A stretch of 64,000 nucleotides of DNA. Source: Bradyrhizobium mercantei (GTDB lineage Bacteria > Pseudomonadota > Alphaproteobacteria > Rhizobiales > Xanthobacteraceae). The stretch is taken from contig NZ_MKFI01000003.1 of NCBI RefSeq assembly GCF_001982635.1, positions 496,001 through 560,000 on the forward strand, given 5' to 3'. A model generated the notes under the pieces. The model was not told where the DNA came from and searched no databases. It was given only the letters and a program-made list of their open reading frames with translations. How positions within the stretch are numbered: the stretch's first letter is position 1; every line of letters starts with the position of its first letter. Shown here in pieces: positions 15,313-25,623 of the stretch. A program made the translations under genes and the position numbers.

Positions 15313-18057
15313 ATGGGCGCAACTGGTTCAAGCTCTTCGCATAGTGGTCGAGCGCTCTGGCTTTCGACAATTTCCTTCACGATCTGCTTTGCGGTCTGGA
15401 CGATATTCTCGATCATCGGCATCCGGATCAAGCAGGAGCTCGGTCTGAACGACACCGAGTTCGGGCTGCTGGTAGGCACCCCGATCCTCAGCGGCTCGCT
15501 GATCCGCCTCGTGCTTGGTATCTGGACTGACCAGTATGGCGGGCGGCGCGTCTACACGGTTGTGATGCTCGCTGCCGCGGCCGCTACCTACCTGCTGACG
15601 TGGGCGCACACCTATCCTGAATTCCTAATCGCCGCACTTTTCGTCGGTGTCGCGGGAGGGTCCTTTGCGGTCGGCGTCGCCTACGTGTCCCGCTTTTTCC
15701 CGACCGCCAGGCAGGGCACGGCGCTCGGCATTTTCGGCGCCGGCAATGTCGGCGCCGCGGTCACGAAATTCCTCGCTCCGTTCGTGCTGGTTGCCTATGG
15801 CTGGCAGACGACTGCGCAGGTCTGGGCGGCCGTGATCGGCGTGATGGGTATCTTGTTCTGGCTCCTTTCCGAGGAAGACCCGGTGGTGCGCGAGCGGCGT
15901 GCCAGAAACGAGAAGCCGAAGAGCGCCTGGCTCGAGCTCGAGCCGCTCAAGAACATCCAGGTGTGGCGCTTCTCGCTCTATTACTTCTTCGTGTTCGGGG
16001 CCTTCGTCGCGCTCTCGCTGTGGCTGCCGCAGTATCTGATTAAGGTCTACGGCGTCGATATCAAGATTGCCGGGATGCTGGCGGCGATGTTCTCGTTTCC
16101 GGCGAGCGTTTTCCGCGCCTATGGCGGCCATCTCTCGGACCGCTATGGCGCGCGTCGCGTCATGTATTGGACGTTCCTGGTCGGAGTAGCGGCAACCTTT
16201 GTGCTGTCCTACCCGCCGACCGACTATCTCGTGAAGACCGTGAACGGCACCGTCGGCTTCCATCTGGAGATGGGGCTGGTGCCGTTCGTGGTGACTGTGT
16301 TCGTTCTGGGCTTCTTCATGGCGCTCGGAAAGGCTGCGGTCTACAAGCACATCCCAGTCTACTATCCGCAGAACGTCGGCGCGGTGGGCGGTCTGGTCGG
16401 CATGATCGGCGGTCTCGGCGGTTTCGTGCTGCCCATCGCCTTCGGCGCGCTCGTCGATCTGACTGGACTCCGGACCAGCTGCTTCATGCTGCTGTTCCTT
16501 TTGGTCACGATCGCGCTGGTTTGGATGCACGTCTCCATCAGGCAGATGGAGCGCGGCGTGGTCGGCGAAGCACTCAAGAAACTTCCAGAACTCCCGGAGA
16601 TGCAGGAGATTCACCGACCGCAGCATGTCGGCGCTCTGTCCGGCGCCGTCCTCACCGACTGGCGGCCGGAGGACGCGGCGTTCTGGGCGGGCGGCGGCCG
16701 TGCCATCGCCCGGCGCAATCTCTGGATCTCGATCCCGGCGCTGCTGCTGTCTTTCGCGGTCTGGCAGGTCTGGTCGGTGGTGGTGGCCAAGCTGCCTTCG
16801 GTCGGATTCAGCTTCACGACTGACCAGCTGTTCTGGCTTGCGGCGCTGCCCGGCATATCGGGTGCGGTGCTGCGGATCTTCTACTCCTTCATGGTGCCGA
16901 TCTTCGGCGGCCGGCTGTGGACCACGCTTGCCACTTGGTCGCTGCTGCTGCCCGCTGTCGGTATCGGCTATGCCGTGCAGAATCCGGCGACGCCGTATCC
17001 GGTCTTCCTGGGGCTCGCGCTGTTGTGCGGATTCGGCGGCGGCAATTTTGCCTCCTCGATGGCCAACATCTCGTTCTTTTTCCCTCGCGCGGAGAAGGGA
17101 AACGCGCTCGCGCTCAATGCGGGGCTCGGCAATCTCGGCGTCAGCGTCGTGCAGTTCGTCGTGCCGATCGTGATCACCGTGGGCGTGTTCGGTTGGTTCG
17201 GCGGCGATCCGACCGCGGTCAAGAGCGGGAGCACCGATGTGCCGCTCTGGCTGCAGAATGCCGGCTTCGTCTGGGTGCCGTTCATCGTGGCCAGCGCCTT
17301 TGCTGCCTGGTTCGGCATGAACGACATTGCGTCCGCCAAAGCCTCCTTTGCCGACCAGGCGGTGATCTTCCAGCGTAAGCACAACTGGATCATGTGCTGG
17401 CTCTACACCGGCACATTCGGTTCGTTCATCGGCTATTCAGCCGGCTTCCCCCTACTGACGAAGACCCAATTTCCCGCTGTCGATGCGTTGCAATTCGCCT
17501 TCCTGGGCCCGCTGGTCGGTGCGCTCTCGCGCTCGGCCACGGGGTGGATGGCCGACAAATGGGGCGGCGGCCGCGTCACCGTCGGCGTGTTCGCGCTGAT
17601 GATGGTCGGCGTGCTTGGGGTGCTCTATTTCCTCGGCATCAAGGATCAACCTGGCGCGTTCTGGGGCTTCTTCGCGATGTTCCTGCTGTTGTTCTTCGCG
17701 ACCGGGGTTGGCAACGCGTCGACCTTCCAGATGATCCCCAACATCATGCGGCGGGAGATGGACCGGCTGATGCCGACCGCTGATCCCGCGACCCGGCTGC
17801 GGCAGGCCGAGAAGGAATCGGCCGCCATCACCGGCTTCACCTCGGCGATCGCTGCGTTCGGTGCGTTCTTCATTCCGAAGTCGTTCGGTACTTCGATCGA
17901 TCTCACTGGCGGCGTTCAGGCGGCATTGTGGGGATTTTTCATCTTCTATGTAACCTGCATCGTCATCACCTGGGCTGTCTATACCCGCAAGGGTGGCCTG
18001 CTTCATGACATTGAACGGCGCGCTCGGATCTCGCCCGCCACCCAGCCCGCGGAATAA
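15313..18057 (+). CDS. narK: Fused NarK1-NarK2 nitrate/nitrite transporter
   Basis: The 914-residue protein is two major facilitator units in one chain. The first (about 1-430; TEFGLLVGTPILSGSLIRLV, GVAGGSFAVGVAYVSRFFP) resembles NarK1-type nitrate/proton symporters. The second (about 470-905; LPGISGAVLRIFYSFMVPIF, GFGGGNFASSMANISFFFP) resembles NarK2-type nitrate/nitrite antiporters. Each carries the nitrate signature G-x3-G-x-G-N-F/G-A-x3-S region. Fusions of this kind are known from Paracoccus. The start is taken at 15313, where GGAG lies 6 bases upstream; a TTG at 15301 is in frame. It is the first gene of the nar operon, 11 bases before narG. Confidence 0.93.
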   Translation: MGATGSSSSHSGRALWLSTISFTICFAVWTIFSIIGIRIKQELGLNDTEFGLLVGTPILSGSLIRLVLGIWTDQYGGRRVYTVVMLAAAAATYLLTWAHTYPEFLIAALFVGVAGGSFAVGVAYVSRFFPTARQGTALGIFGAGNVGAAVTKFLAPFVLVAYGWQTTAQVWAAVIGVMGILFWLLSEEDPVVRERRARNEKPKSAWLELEPLKNIQVWRFSLYYFFVFGAFVALSLWLPQYLIKVYGVDIKIAGMLAAMFSFPASVFRAYGGHLSDRYGARRVMYWTFLVGVAATFVLSYPPTDYLVKTVNGTVGFHLEMGLVPFVVTVFVLGFFMALGKAAVYKHIPVYYPQNVGAVGGLVGMIGGLGGFVLPIAFGALVDLTGLRTSCFMLLFLLVTIALVWMHVSIRQMERGVVGEALKKLPELPEMQEIHRPQHVGALSGAVLTDWRPEDAAFWAGGGRAIARRNLWISIPALLLSFAVWQVWSVVVAKLPSVGFSFTTDQLFWLAALPGISGAVLRIFYSFMVPIFGGRLWTTLATWSLLLPAVGIGYAVQNPATPYPVFLGLALLCGFGGGNFASSMANISFFFPRAEKGNALALNAGLGNLGVSVVQFVVPIVITVGVFGWFGGDPTAVKSGSTDVPLWLQNAGFVWVPFIVASAFAAWFGMNDIASAKASFADQAVIFQRKHNWIMCWLYTGTFGSFIGYSAGFPLLTKTQFPAVDALQFAFLGPLVGALSRSATGWMADKWGGGRVTVGVFALMMVGVLGVLYFLGIKDQPGAFWGFFAMFLLLFFATGVGNASTFQMIPNIMRREMDRLMPTADPATRLRQAEKESAAITGFTSAIAAFGAFFIPKSFGTSIDLTGGVQAALWGFFIFYVTCIVITWAVYTRKGGLLHDIERRARISPATQPAE

Positions 18058-18068
18058 GGAGACGAGGG

Positions 18069-21000
18069 ATGAGCCATTTCCTGGACAGGTTGACATTCTT
18101 CACGCGCGCCAAGCCGGATTTTGCCAACGGTCACGGCGTCACAACAACCGAGGATCGCTCCTGGGAGGACGGCTACCGGAGACGCTGGCAGCACGACAAG
18201 ATCGTGCGGTCGACGCATGGCGTGAACTGCACCGGCTCCTGCTCGTGGAAGGTCTACGTCAAGGGTGGCATCGTCACTTGGGAAACCCAGCAGACCGACT
18301 ATCCGCGCACGCGCCCGGACCTGCCCAACCATGAACCTCGCGGCTGCGCGCGCGGCGCCAGCTACAGCTGGTACCTCTATTCCGGCAATCGCGTGAAATA
18401 TCCGCTAGTGCGCTCGCGGCTGCTGAAATTGTGGCGCGAGGCGCGCGCAGTGATGACGCCGGTCGTTGCCTGGAAATCGATCGTCGAAGATCCGACGAAG
18501 CGAGCCGCTTATGTGCAGAAGCGCGGCCTTGGCGGCTTCGTCCGCGCCAGCTGGACCGAGGTCAACGAGATCGTGGCCGCCGCAAACGCCTACACCGCGA
18601 AAACCTATGGTCCAGACCGCGTCTTCGGTTTCTCGCCGATTCCGGCGATGTCGATGGTGAGCTACGCGGCAGGCGCACGCTATCTCTCTTTGCTCGGCGG
18701 CGTCTGTATGTCGTTCTACGACTGGTATTGCGATCTGCCGCCGGCCTCGCCGCAGACCTGGGGCGAGCAGACCGATGTGCCCGAAAGCGCGGACTGGTAC
18801 AATTCTGGCTTCCTGATCCTGTGGGGATCGAACGTCCCGCAGACCCGCACGCCGGACGCCCATTTCTATACCGAGGTCCGCTACAAGGGCGCCAAGAGCG
18901 TCGTGATCTGCCCGGACTATTCAGAAGCTTCGAAATTCGCCGATCTGTGGGTGTCACCCAAGCAAGGCACCGACGCGGCGTTGGCGATGGCCATGGGGCA
19001 CGTGATCCTCAAGGAATTCCACGTCGATAGGCAGACCAGATACTTCAACGACTATGCGCGCCAGTATACGGACATGCCATTTCTGGTGCGGCTGGTGAAA
19101 TCCGAGGGACGGCTCGTACCCGAGCGGTTCGTGCGCGCCTCGGATTTCGCCACTTCTCTCGACGAAGCCAACAATCCCGAGTGGAAGACTGTGGCCTATG
19201 ATGAGGCGACCGGTGAGATCGTGGTGCCGAACGGCTCGGTCGGCTTCCGCTGGGGCGAGCAGGGCAAATGGAATCTGGAGGAGCGGGACTCAAAGAGCCG
19301 CGACACCAGGCTGCAGCTTTCGCTCGCCGATACCAGGGATGAACTGGCCGAGGTCGCATTCCCTTATTTCGGCAATCGCGAGCACGATCATTTCCAGGGT
19401 ACCGATCATCCGGACGTCTTGACGCGCAAGGTGCCGGCCAGGCGCATCCAGCTCAAGGACGGCGAGGCGCTGGTGGCGTCCGTCTATGACCTGTTCGTCG
19501 CCAATTACGGTGTCGATCGCGGCTTCGGCGACGATCATCTCGGCAATACCTACGACGAGGTCGAACCCTACACGCCGGCCTGGGCGGAGAAGATTACCGG
19601 CGTGCCACGCGACCAGATCATCACGGTGGCGCGCGAATTCGCCGCCAATGCCGAGAAGACCGGCGGCCGCTCCATGGTCATCCTCGGCGCCGGGTTGAAC
19701 CACTGGTACCACATGGACATGAACTACCGCGGCATCATCAACATGCTGGTAATGTGCGGATGCATCGGACAATCCGGCGGAGGCTGGTCGCACTACGTCG
19801 GCCAGGAGAAGCTGCGGCCGCAGTCCGGCTGGACGCCGCTCGCCTTCGGTCTCGACTGGGGCCGTCCGCCGCGTCAGATGAACTCGACCTCGGCCTTCTA
19901 CGCCCACACCGATCAATGGCGTTACGAGACATTGGACGTGAAGGAAATCCTGTCGCCGACGGCGCCGCAAGGTCCGTGGGATGGCGCGCTGATCGATTAT
20001 AATGTTCGCGCCGAGCGGATGGGATGGCTGCCTTCCGCACCGCAACTCGAGACCAATCCGCTGGAGGTTGCGAAGCTCGCGGCAGCCGCCGGGCTGGAGC
20101 CCAGGGACTACGTCGCGAAATCGCTTCGGTCGGGCGATTTGAAGCTGTCATGCGATGATCCGGACGGACCGAAGAACTGGCCGCGCAACATGTTTGTCTG
20201 GCGCTCGAACCTGCTGGGCGCATCAGGCAAGGGGCATGAATATTTCCTGAAACATCTGCTCGGCACCAAACACGGCGTGCTGGGTAAGGATCTCGGCGAG
20301 GACGGCAGGAAAAAGCCGCTTGAGGTCAAATGGCACGAAGATGCCCCGGAGGGAAAGCTCGACCTGCTGGTTACGCTGGACTTCCGGATGTCCACGACCT
20401 GCATGTACTCGGACATCGTGCTGCCGACCGCGACCTGGTACGAGAAGAACGATCTCAATACCTCCGACATGCATCCCTTCATTCACCCGCTATCGGCGGC
20501 GATCGATCCAGTCTGGGAATCCCGCAGCGACTGGGACATCTACAAGGGAATCGCGGAAGCCTTTTCGAAGGTCGCGCCGGAAGTCCTGGGCGTCGAGAAG
20601 GACGTCGTCCTCACCCCGATCATGCATGACAGCCCCGGCGAGATCGCCCAGCCTTTCGACGTCAAGGACTGGAAGACGGGTGCGATTGATCCGATCCCGG
20701 GCAAGACGATGCCGGCCGTGACCGTGGTCGAGCGCGACTACCCGAACCTCTACAAGCGTTTCACCTCGCTCGGGCCGCTGATGAACAAGCTCGGTAATGG
20801 CGGCAAGGGCATGAGCTGGAACACCGATCATGAGGTCGAGCTGCTCAAGAAGCTGAACGGCGTCGTAACGGAGGAAGGCGCGTCCAAGGGGCTTGCCCGC
20901 ATCGAGAGTGCGATCGACGCCTGCGAAGTCATCCTTAGCCTCGCTCCGGAAACCAACGGTGAGGTCGCGGTCAAGGCATGGTCATCCCTCGGTAATTTCA

Positions 21001-21821
21001 CCGGGCGAGATCACACCCATCTGGCCGTCCCGAAGGAAGACGAGAAGATCCGCTACCGCGACGTGGTCGCGCAGCCGCGCAAGATCATCTCCTCGCCGAT
21101 CTGGTCGGGCCTGGAATCCGAGAAGGTCTGCTACAACGCCTGCTACACCAACGTCCACGAATTGATCCCGTGGCGCACGCTGACCGGCCGTCAGCAGCTC
21201 TATCAGGATCATCTGTGGATGCGTGCCTTCGGGGAAGGTTTCTGCGTCTACCGGCCGCCGATCGACACCAAGACGGTCAAGCCGGTGATCGACCGCAGGC
21301 CGAACGGCAACGACTCCGTGGTCTTGAACTTCATCACGCCGCACCAGAAGTGGGGCATTCACTCGACCTATACCGACAATCTCCTGATGCTGACGCTGTC
21401 GCGCGGCGGTCCGATCGTGTGGATCAGCGAACTCGACGCCAAGGCGGCGGGCATCGTCGATAACGACTGGATAGAAGCCTACAACACCAACGGCGCGCTG
21501 GTCGCACGCGCGGTGGTCTCGCAACGCGTCCGACAAGGCATGTGCATGATGTATCATGCACAGGAGAAGATCGTGAATGTCCCGGGCTCCGAGCAGACCG
21601 GCCAGCGCGGCGGCATCCATAACTCGGTTACCCGTACCGTGCTCAAGCCGACCCACATGATCGGCGGCTACGTACAGCAAGCCTACGGCTTCAATTACTA
21701 CGGCACGGTCGGCGCCAATCGCGATGAATTCGTCATCGTTCGCAAGATGTCGAAAGTCGACTGGCTCGACACGCCCGCCGCAGATCAACCCGGGACGTCC
21801 CAGCTGGAGGCCGCACAATGA
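18069..21821 (+). CDS. narG: Respiratory nitrate reductase alpha subunit
   Basis: This catalytic subunit reduces nitrate to nitrite at a bis-MGD molybdenum centre on the cytoplasmic face. The 1250-residue length is normal. The N-terminal FS0 cluster ligands are visible: H50, C54, C58 in HGVNCTGSCSWKVYVKGG (the His ligand is diagnostic of NarG). The molybdenum-ligand Asp is near residue 242 in ESADWYNSGF. The protein lacks a twin-arginine leader, as expected for the cytoplasmic enzyme. It overlaps narH by 4 bases. Confidence 0.98.
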   Translation: MSHFLDRLTFFTRAKPDFANGHGVTTTEDRSWEDGYRRRWQHDKIVRSTHGVNCTGSCSWKVYVKGGIVTWETQQTDYPRTRPDLPNHEPRGCARGASYSWYLYSGNRVKYPLVRSRLLKLWREARAVMTPVVAWKSIVEDPTKRAAYVQKRGLGGFVRASWTEVNEIVAAANAYTAKTYGPDRVFGFSPIPAMSMVSYAAGARYLSLLGGVCMSFYDWYCDLPPASPQTWGEQTDVPESADWYNSGFLILWGSNVPQTRTPDAHFYTEVRYKGAKSVVICPDYSEASKFADLWVSPKQGTDAALAMAMGHVILKEFHVDRQTRYFNDYARQYTDMPFLVRLVKSEGRLVPERFVRASDFATSLDEANNPEWKTVAYDEATGEIVVPNGSVGFRWGEQGKWNLEERDSKSRDTRLQLSLADTRDELAEVAFPYFGNREHDHFQGTDHPDVLTRKVPARRIQLKDGEALVASVYDLFVANYGVDRGFGDDHLGNTYDEVEPYTPAWAEKITGVPRDQIITVAREFAANAEKTGGRSMVILGAGLNHWYHMDMNYRGIINMLVMCGCIGQSGGGWSHYVGQEKLRPQSGWTPLAFGLDWGRPPRQMNSTSAFYAHTDQWRYETLDVKEILSPTAPQGPWDGALIDYNVRAERMGWLPSAPQLETNPLEVAKLAAAAGLEPRDYVAKSLRSGDLKLSCDDPDGPKNWPRNMFVWRSNLLGASGKGHEYFLKHLLGTKHGVLGKDLGEDGRKKPLEVKWHEDAPEGKLDLLVTLDFRMSTTCMYSDIVLPTATWYEKNDLNTSDMHPFIHPLSAAIDPVWESRSDWDIYKGIAEAFSKVAPEVLGVEKDVVLTPIMHDSPGEIAQPFDVKDWKTGAIDPIPGKTMPAVTVVERDYPNLYKRFTSLGPLMNKLGNGGKGMSWNTDHEVELLKKLNGVVTEEGASKGLARIESAIDACEVILSLAPETNGEVAVKAWSSLGNFTGRDHTHLAVPKEDEKIRYRDVVAQPRKIISSPIWSGLESEKVCYNACYTNVHELIPWRTLTGRQQLYQDHLWMRAFGEGFCVYRPPIDTKTVKPVIDRRPNGNDSVVLNFITPHQKWGIHSTYTDNLLMLTLSRGGPIVWISELDAKAAGIVDNDWIEAYNTNGALVARAVVSQRVRQGMCMMYHAQEKIVNVPGSEQTGQRGGIHNSVTRTVLKPTHMIGGYVQQAYGFNYYGTVGANRDEFVIVRKMSKVDWLDTPAADQPGTSQLEAAQ

Positions 21822-23338
21822 AGATCCGCGCCCAGATCGCAATGGTGCTGAACCTCGACAAGTGCATCGGGTGTCACACCTGCAGCGTCACCTGCAAGAA
21901 CGTGTGGACCAGCCGCGAAGGCATGGAATATGCGTGGTTCAACAACGTCGAGACCAAGCCCGGCATCGGCTATCCCAAGGATTGGGAGAACCAGGCGCGT
22001 TGGAAGGGTGGTTGGAAGCGCAATCGCAACGGCTCGATCCAGCCGCGCATCGGCGGCAAGTGGCGGGTGCTGGCGAACATCTTCGCCAATCCCGACCTGC
22101 CCGAGATCGACGACTATTATGAGCCGTTCACCTTCGACTACCAGCATTTGCAGCAGGCGCCGGAAATGAAGGCGATGCCGACGGCGCGGCCGCGCTCGCT
22201 GGTGTCGGGCGAGCGGATCGAGAAGATCCAGTGGGGCCCGAACTGGGAGGAGATCCTCGGTGGCGAGTTCGAAAAGCGCGCGCAGGATTACAATTTCGAA
22301 GGGGTGCAGAAGGACATCTACGGTCAGTTCGAAAACACGTTCATGATGTACCTGCCGCGGTTGTGCGAGCACTGCCTTAATCCGGCGTGCGTCGCCGCTT
22401 GTCCATCGGGCGCCATCTATAAGCGCGAAGAGGACGGCATCGTCCTGATCGACCAGGACAAGTGCCGCGGCTGGCGCATGTGCGTCTCCGGCTGCCCTTA
22501 CAAGAAGATCTACTACAACTGGTCATCGGGAAAATCGGAGAAGTGCATCTTCTGCTACCCGCGCATCGAAGCCGGCCAGCCGACGGTGTGTTCGGAGACC
22601 TGCGTCGGCCGTATCCGCTATCTCGGCGTCGTGCTGTACGACGCCGACCGTATCGCGGAAGCAGCGAGCAAGCCTGACGAACGTGATCTCTACCAGGCCC
22701 AACTCGACATCTTCCTCAATCCGAACGATCCGCAGGTGATCGCCGAGGCCGAGCGGCAGGGCATTCCGCATGCCTGGCTCGAGGCGGCGAAGACCTCGCC
22801 GATCTGGAAGATGGCGATGGAGTGGAAGGTCGCATTCCCGCTGCATCCGGAATACCGTACCTTGCCGATGGTCTGGTATGTGCCGCCGCTGTCGCCGATC
22901 ACTTCGGCCGCCTCCGCGGGCAGGATCGGTCTTAACGGTGGCATGCCGGACGTGAAGTCGTTGCGGATTCCGATGCGCTACCTGGCCAATCTGCTGACCG
23001 CGGGCGATGAAGCGCCGGTGACGCTGGCGCTCGAACGCATGATGGCGATGCGCGCCTATATGCGGGCCAAGACGCTCGACGGAGTCGTCGACGAAGCCAT
23101 CGCCAGACGGGTTGGGCTGGAGCCGGCCCAAATCGACGAGATGTACCAGATCATGGCGATCGCCAACTACGAGGATCGTTTCGTGATCCCGACTGCGCAT
23201 CGTGAACTTGGCGCCGACGCCTTCGACATCCGTGGCTCCTGCGGCTTCACCTTCGGCAATGGCTGCTCCGGCGGCGAGACTGAAACCAACCTGTTCGGTT
23301 CGCCCCGCAAGGCAAAGAATCCGATGGAGATCGCGTAA
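21818..23338 (+). CDS. narH: Respiratory nitrate reductase beta subunit
   Basis: This electron-transfer subunit carries three [4Fe-4S] clusters and one [3Fe-4S]. The 506-residue protein shows four cysteine groups: CIGCHTCSVTCKNVWT near residue 16; CEHCLNPACVAACPSG near 184; CRGWRMCVSGCP near 217, where Trp replaces a Cys as expected for the [3Fe-4S] site; and CIFCYPRI with a later Cys near 245. It overlaps narG by 4 bases and narJ by one. Confidence 0.98.
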   Translation: MKIRAQIAMVLNLDKCIGCHTCSVTCKNVWTSREGMEYAWFNNVETKPGIGYPKDWENQARWKGGWKRNRNGSIQPRIGGKWRVLANIFANPDLPEIDDYYEPFTFDYQHLQQAPEMKAMPTARPRSLVSGERIEKIQWGPNWEEILGGEFEKRAQDYNFEGVQKDIYGQFENTFMMYLPRLCEHCLNPACVAACPSGAIYKREEDGIVLIDQDKCRGWRMCVSGCPYKKIYYNWSSGKSEKCIFCYPRIEAGQPTVCSETCVGRIRYLGVVLYDADRIAEAASKPDERDLYQAQLDIFLNPNDPQVIAEAERQGIPHAWLEAAKTSPIWKMAMEWKVAFPLHPEYRTLPMVWYVPPLSPITSAASAGRIGLNGGMPDVKSLRIPMRYLANLLTAGDEAPVTLALERMMAMRAYMRAKTLDGVVDEAIARRVGLEPAQIDEMYQIMAIANYEDRFVIPTAHRELGADAFDIRGSCGFTFGNGCSGGETETNLFGSPRKAKNPMEIA

Positions 23339-24048
23339 TGAAGACGTTCAAGGTCCTGTCGGCCCTCCTGAGCTATCCGACTGAGGCGTTGATCGCGGCC
23401 GCGCCGGAATTTCCGGCGGTGCTCGATGCCGAGAGACTGGTGCCGGCGGCGTGCCGTGGTGCCGTCGATGTGCTGATCGAGGAAATCGCCATCGGCGATC
23501 TCTACGACCTGCAGGAGCGTTATGGCCTGCTGTTCGATCGCAGCAAGACGCTCGCGCTGCATCTCTTCGAGCATGTCCACGGTGAAAGCCGCGATCGCGG
23601 CCAGGCCATGGTCGATCTCAAAGCCATGTACGAGAATGCGGGGTTGGCGATCGCGGCAAACGAATTACCTGATTACGTGCCGCTCTTCCTTGAATTCCTG
23701 GCGACGCAACCGTTTGCGGAGGCACGCGAGCTTCTCGGGCAGACCGCGCATATTTTCGCGGCGCTCGCCGAACGGCTCGGGCGACGCGAGTCGAGCTATA
23801 AGGGCGTTTTCGACACGCTAGTCAAGATCGCTGCCGAAGCGCCGCGCCGCGATATTGTCGACGAGCTTCTGAAGGCGCCCGAGACCGACCCGATGGACCT
23901 GGTGGCGCTCGACGCAGCTTGGGAAGAGGAAGAAGTCCGCTTCGGGCCCGGCGCCCAGGGTCAGAGCGCCTGCGGTCACGAAACCCTGATCGCAAAGCTT
24001 CGGCACGCCCGCCGCGCCGTGGGGCCGGCGCCGTCACACCCGCAGTAG
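23338..24048 (+). CDS. narJ: Nitrate reductase molybdenum-cofactor chaperone
   Basis: NarJ binds apo-NarG and is needed for cofactor insertion and membrane attachment; it is not part of the final enzyme. The 236-residue helical protein shows the family features LSALLSYPTEAL at the N-terminus, SLHLFEHVHGESRDRG-type region (LFEHVHGESRDRGQAMVDLK), and LPDYVPLFLEFLA. Its start overlaps the last base of narH, and narI follows after 11 bases. Confidence 0.97.
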   Translation: MKTFKVLSALLSYPTEALIAAAPEFPAVLDAERLVPAACRGAVDVLIEEIAIGDLYDLQERYGLLFDRSKTLALHLFEHVHGESRDRGQAMVDLKAMYENAGLAIAANELPDYVPLFLEFLATQPFAEARELLGQTAHIFAALAERLGRRESSYKGVFDTLVKIAAEAPRRDIVDELLKAPETDPMDLVALDAAWEEEEVRFGPGAQGQSACGHETLIAKLRHARRAVGPAPSHPQ

Positions 24049-24059
24049 AGGGCCAGATC

Positions 24060-24785
24060 ATGCAGACGCTCAATGCCATCGTCTTCGGCTGGTATCCGTA
24101 CCTCTGCCTCACCGTCTTTCTGTTCGGAAGCCTCATGCGCTTCGACCGCGAGCAGTATACCTGGCGCAGTGGATCCAGCCAGTTGCTGCGGCGACGGCAG
24201 CTCGTCTGGGGCTCGAACCTGTTCCACGTCGGAATTCTCTTCATCTTCTTCGGCCACCTCGTGGGACTGCTGACCCCGATCTGGGTATTCGACATGCTCG
24301 GCGTCTCGCATGGCTTCAAGCAGATGCTGGCGATCGTCGCGGGCGGCACCGCCGGACTGATGTGCCTGGTCGGGATTTCTCTGTTGACGCACCGGAGGCT
24401 GTTCGATCCGCGCATTCGCGCCAACTCCTCCTTCGGCGACACTGCAATCCTCTTGATCCTGTTTGTCCAGCTGCTTCTCGGCCTTGCGACCATTCCCGTA
24501 TCGCTCGGGCATCTGGATGGGCATGAGATGGTGAAGTTCATGGGATGGGCGCAGGGCATCCTGACGCTGCAGCCAGGCATCGCCGCCAACGTTCTGGACG
24601 TGCACCCGATTTTCAAGGCGCACCTCGTATTGGGTATGACGATCTTCCTCATCTTCCCCTTTACGCGATTGGTCCATATCTGGAGCGCGCCGGTCTGGTA
24701 TCTCGGCCGCCGCGGCTATCAGGTCGTGCGCCGCCGCGACGCTGCGTCGCGCGGCGCCAGCCGTCCTGTGCAACCTGCGGAGTAG
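24060..24785 (+). CDS. narI: Respiratory nitrate reductase gamma subunit (cytochrome b)
   Basis: This membrane anchor oxidises quinol and passes electrons through two b hemes to NarH. The 241-residue protein has five membrane segments. The heme ligand positions match the family: H56 and H66 in LFHVGILFIFFGHLVG, and H188 and H206 in FKAHLVLG and TRLVHIWSAP. The ATG at 24060 is used because the upstream in-frame sequence overlaps narJ and is not NarI-like. Confidence 0.97.
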   Translation: MQTLNAIVFGWYPYLCLTVFLFGSLMRFDREQYTWRSGSSQLLRRRQLVWGSNLFHVGILFIFFGHLVGLLTPIWVFDMLGVSHGFKQMLAIVAGGTAGLMCLVGISLLTHRRLFDPRIRANSSFGDTAILLILFVQLLLGLATIPVSLGHLDGHEMVKFMGWAQGILTLQPGIAANVLDVHPIFKAHLVLGMTIFLIFPFTRLVHIWSAPVWYLGRRGYQVVRRRDAASRGASRPVQPAE

Positions 24786-24789
24786 AGCC

Positions 24790-25614
24790 ATGGATTGCTC
24801 GCTCGCCGACAGCCTCCCCAAGCCGAAGACCGTCAGCGTCAATGGCACCATCATTCCGCGCGAGGCAATCGCGCGCGAGGTGCAGAACCACCCGGCGGAA
24901 AAGCCGATCCTGGCCTGGCAGGCAGCAGCACGGGCTTTGGTCGTGCGGGAATTGTTGCTGCAGGAGTCACGGCGCCTCGAAGTTTCCGCGGAGCCGCTGC
25001 GTGACGCCGAAGGTCGGAGCGAAACCCCGGAAGAGGCGGCAATGCGCGCACTGATCGAACGGGAGGTCGTCACGCCCGAACCGAACGATGCCTCATGCCT
25101 GCGCTTCTACGAACAGAACCAACATCGTTTCAGGACCGGTGATCTCTACGAGCCAGCCCATATCCTCATCGCGGCTCCGCCGAATGATGCTGCTGCGCGA
25201 AGTGGAGCCCGCGAGATCGCGGAGAAGATATTTTCATCCGTGCGGGAAGGCCCCGCCCTGTTTGATCAGCTGGCGCGCAGCCGTTCCGATTGCCGGACCT
25301 CGGCGGAGAACGGAGGTCGCCTCGGCCAGGTGACGCGTGGCCAGACGATCGAGGAATTCGAGGTGGCGCTGGCCCGCATGCACGAGGGCGAGCTCGCTAT
25401 CGTCGAAACCCGCTATGGCTTACATATCGTTCGGCTCGATCGGCACGCGCCGGGGCAAGTCCTGCCGTTTGAACTCGCCCGCGACCGCATCGCCGACTAC
25501 CTCGCAACAAGCGTGCAGCACCGATCGCTCGCTCAATATGTCGCCGTACTGGCCGGCCGTGCAGAGATCACCGGAATTGCACTCGCGGGCGCCAGCTCGC
25601 CGCTTCTGCAATAG
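24790..25614 (+). CDS. Parvulin-type peptidyl-prolyl isomerase (PpiC/NifM-like)
   Basis: The 274-residue protein has an N-terminal chaperone-like part (PREAIAREVQNHPAEKPILA) and a PPIC rotamase domain at about residues 120-225 (EPAHILIAAP, RSRSDCRTSAENGGRLGQVT, ETRYGLHIVRLDRHAPGQVL). There is no obvious signal peptide, so it probably acts in the cytoplasm. It starts 4 bases after narI. Isomerase genes at this place are known in other nar operons (for example narC-type annotations), with a presumed role in NarGHI folding. That role is inferred from position. Confidence 0.9.
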   Translation: MDCSLADSLPKPKTVSVNGTIIPREAIAREVQNHPAEKPILAWQAAARALVVRELLLQESRRLEVSAEPLRDAEGRSETPEEAAMRALIEREVVTPEPNDASCLRFYEQNQHRFRTGDLYEPAHILIAAPPNDAAARSGAREIAEKIFSSVREGPALFDQLARSRSDCRTSAENGGRLGQVTRGQTIEEFEVALARMHEGELAIVETRYGLHIVRLDRHAPGQVLPFELARDRIADYLATSVQHRSLAQYVAVLAGRAEITGIALAGASSPLLQ

Positions 25615-25623
25615 GGAAACACC

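Noticed and set aside
15625-17382. Open frame of 585 codons antisense to narK
   Set aside because: It is rich in Arg, Asp, Glu and His without domains, and is a by-product of GC-rich codon use in the real gene.
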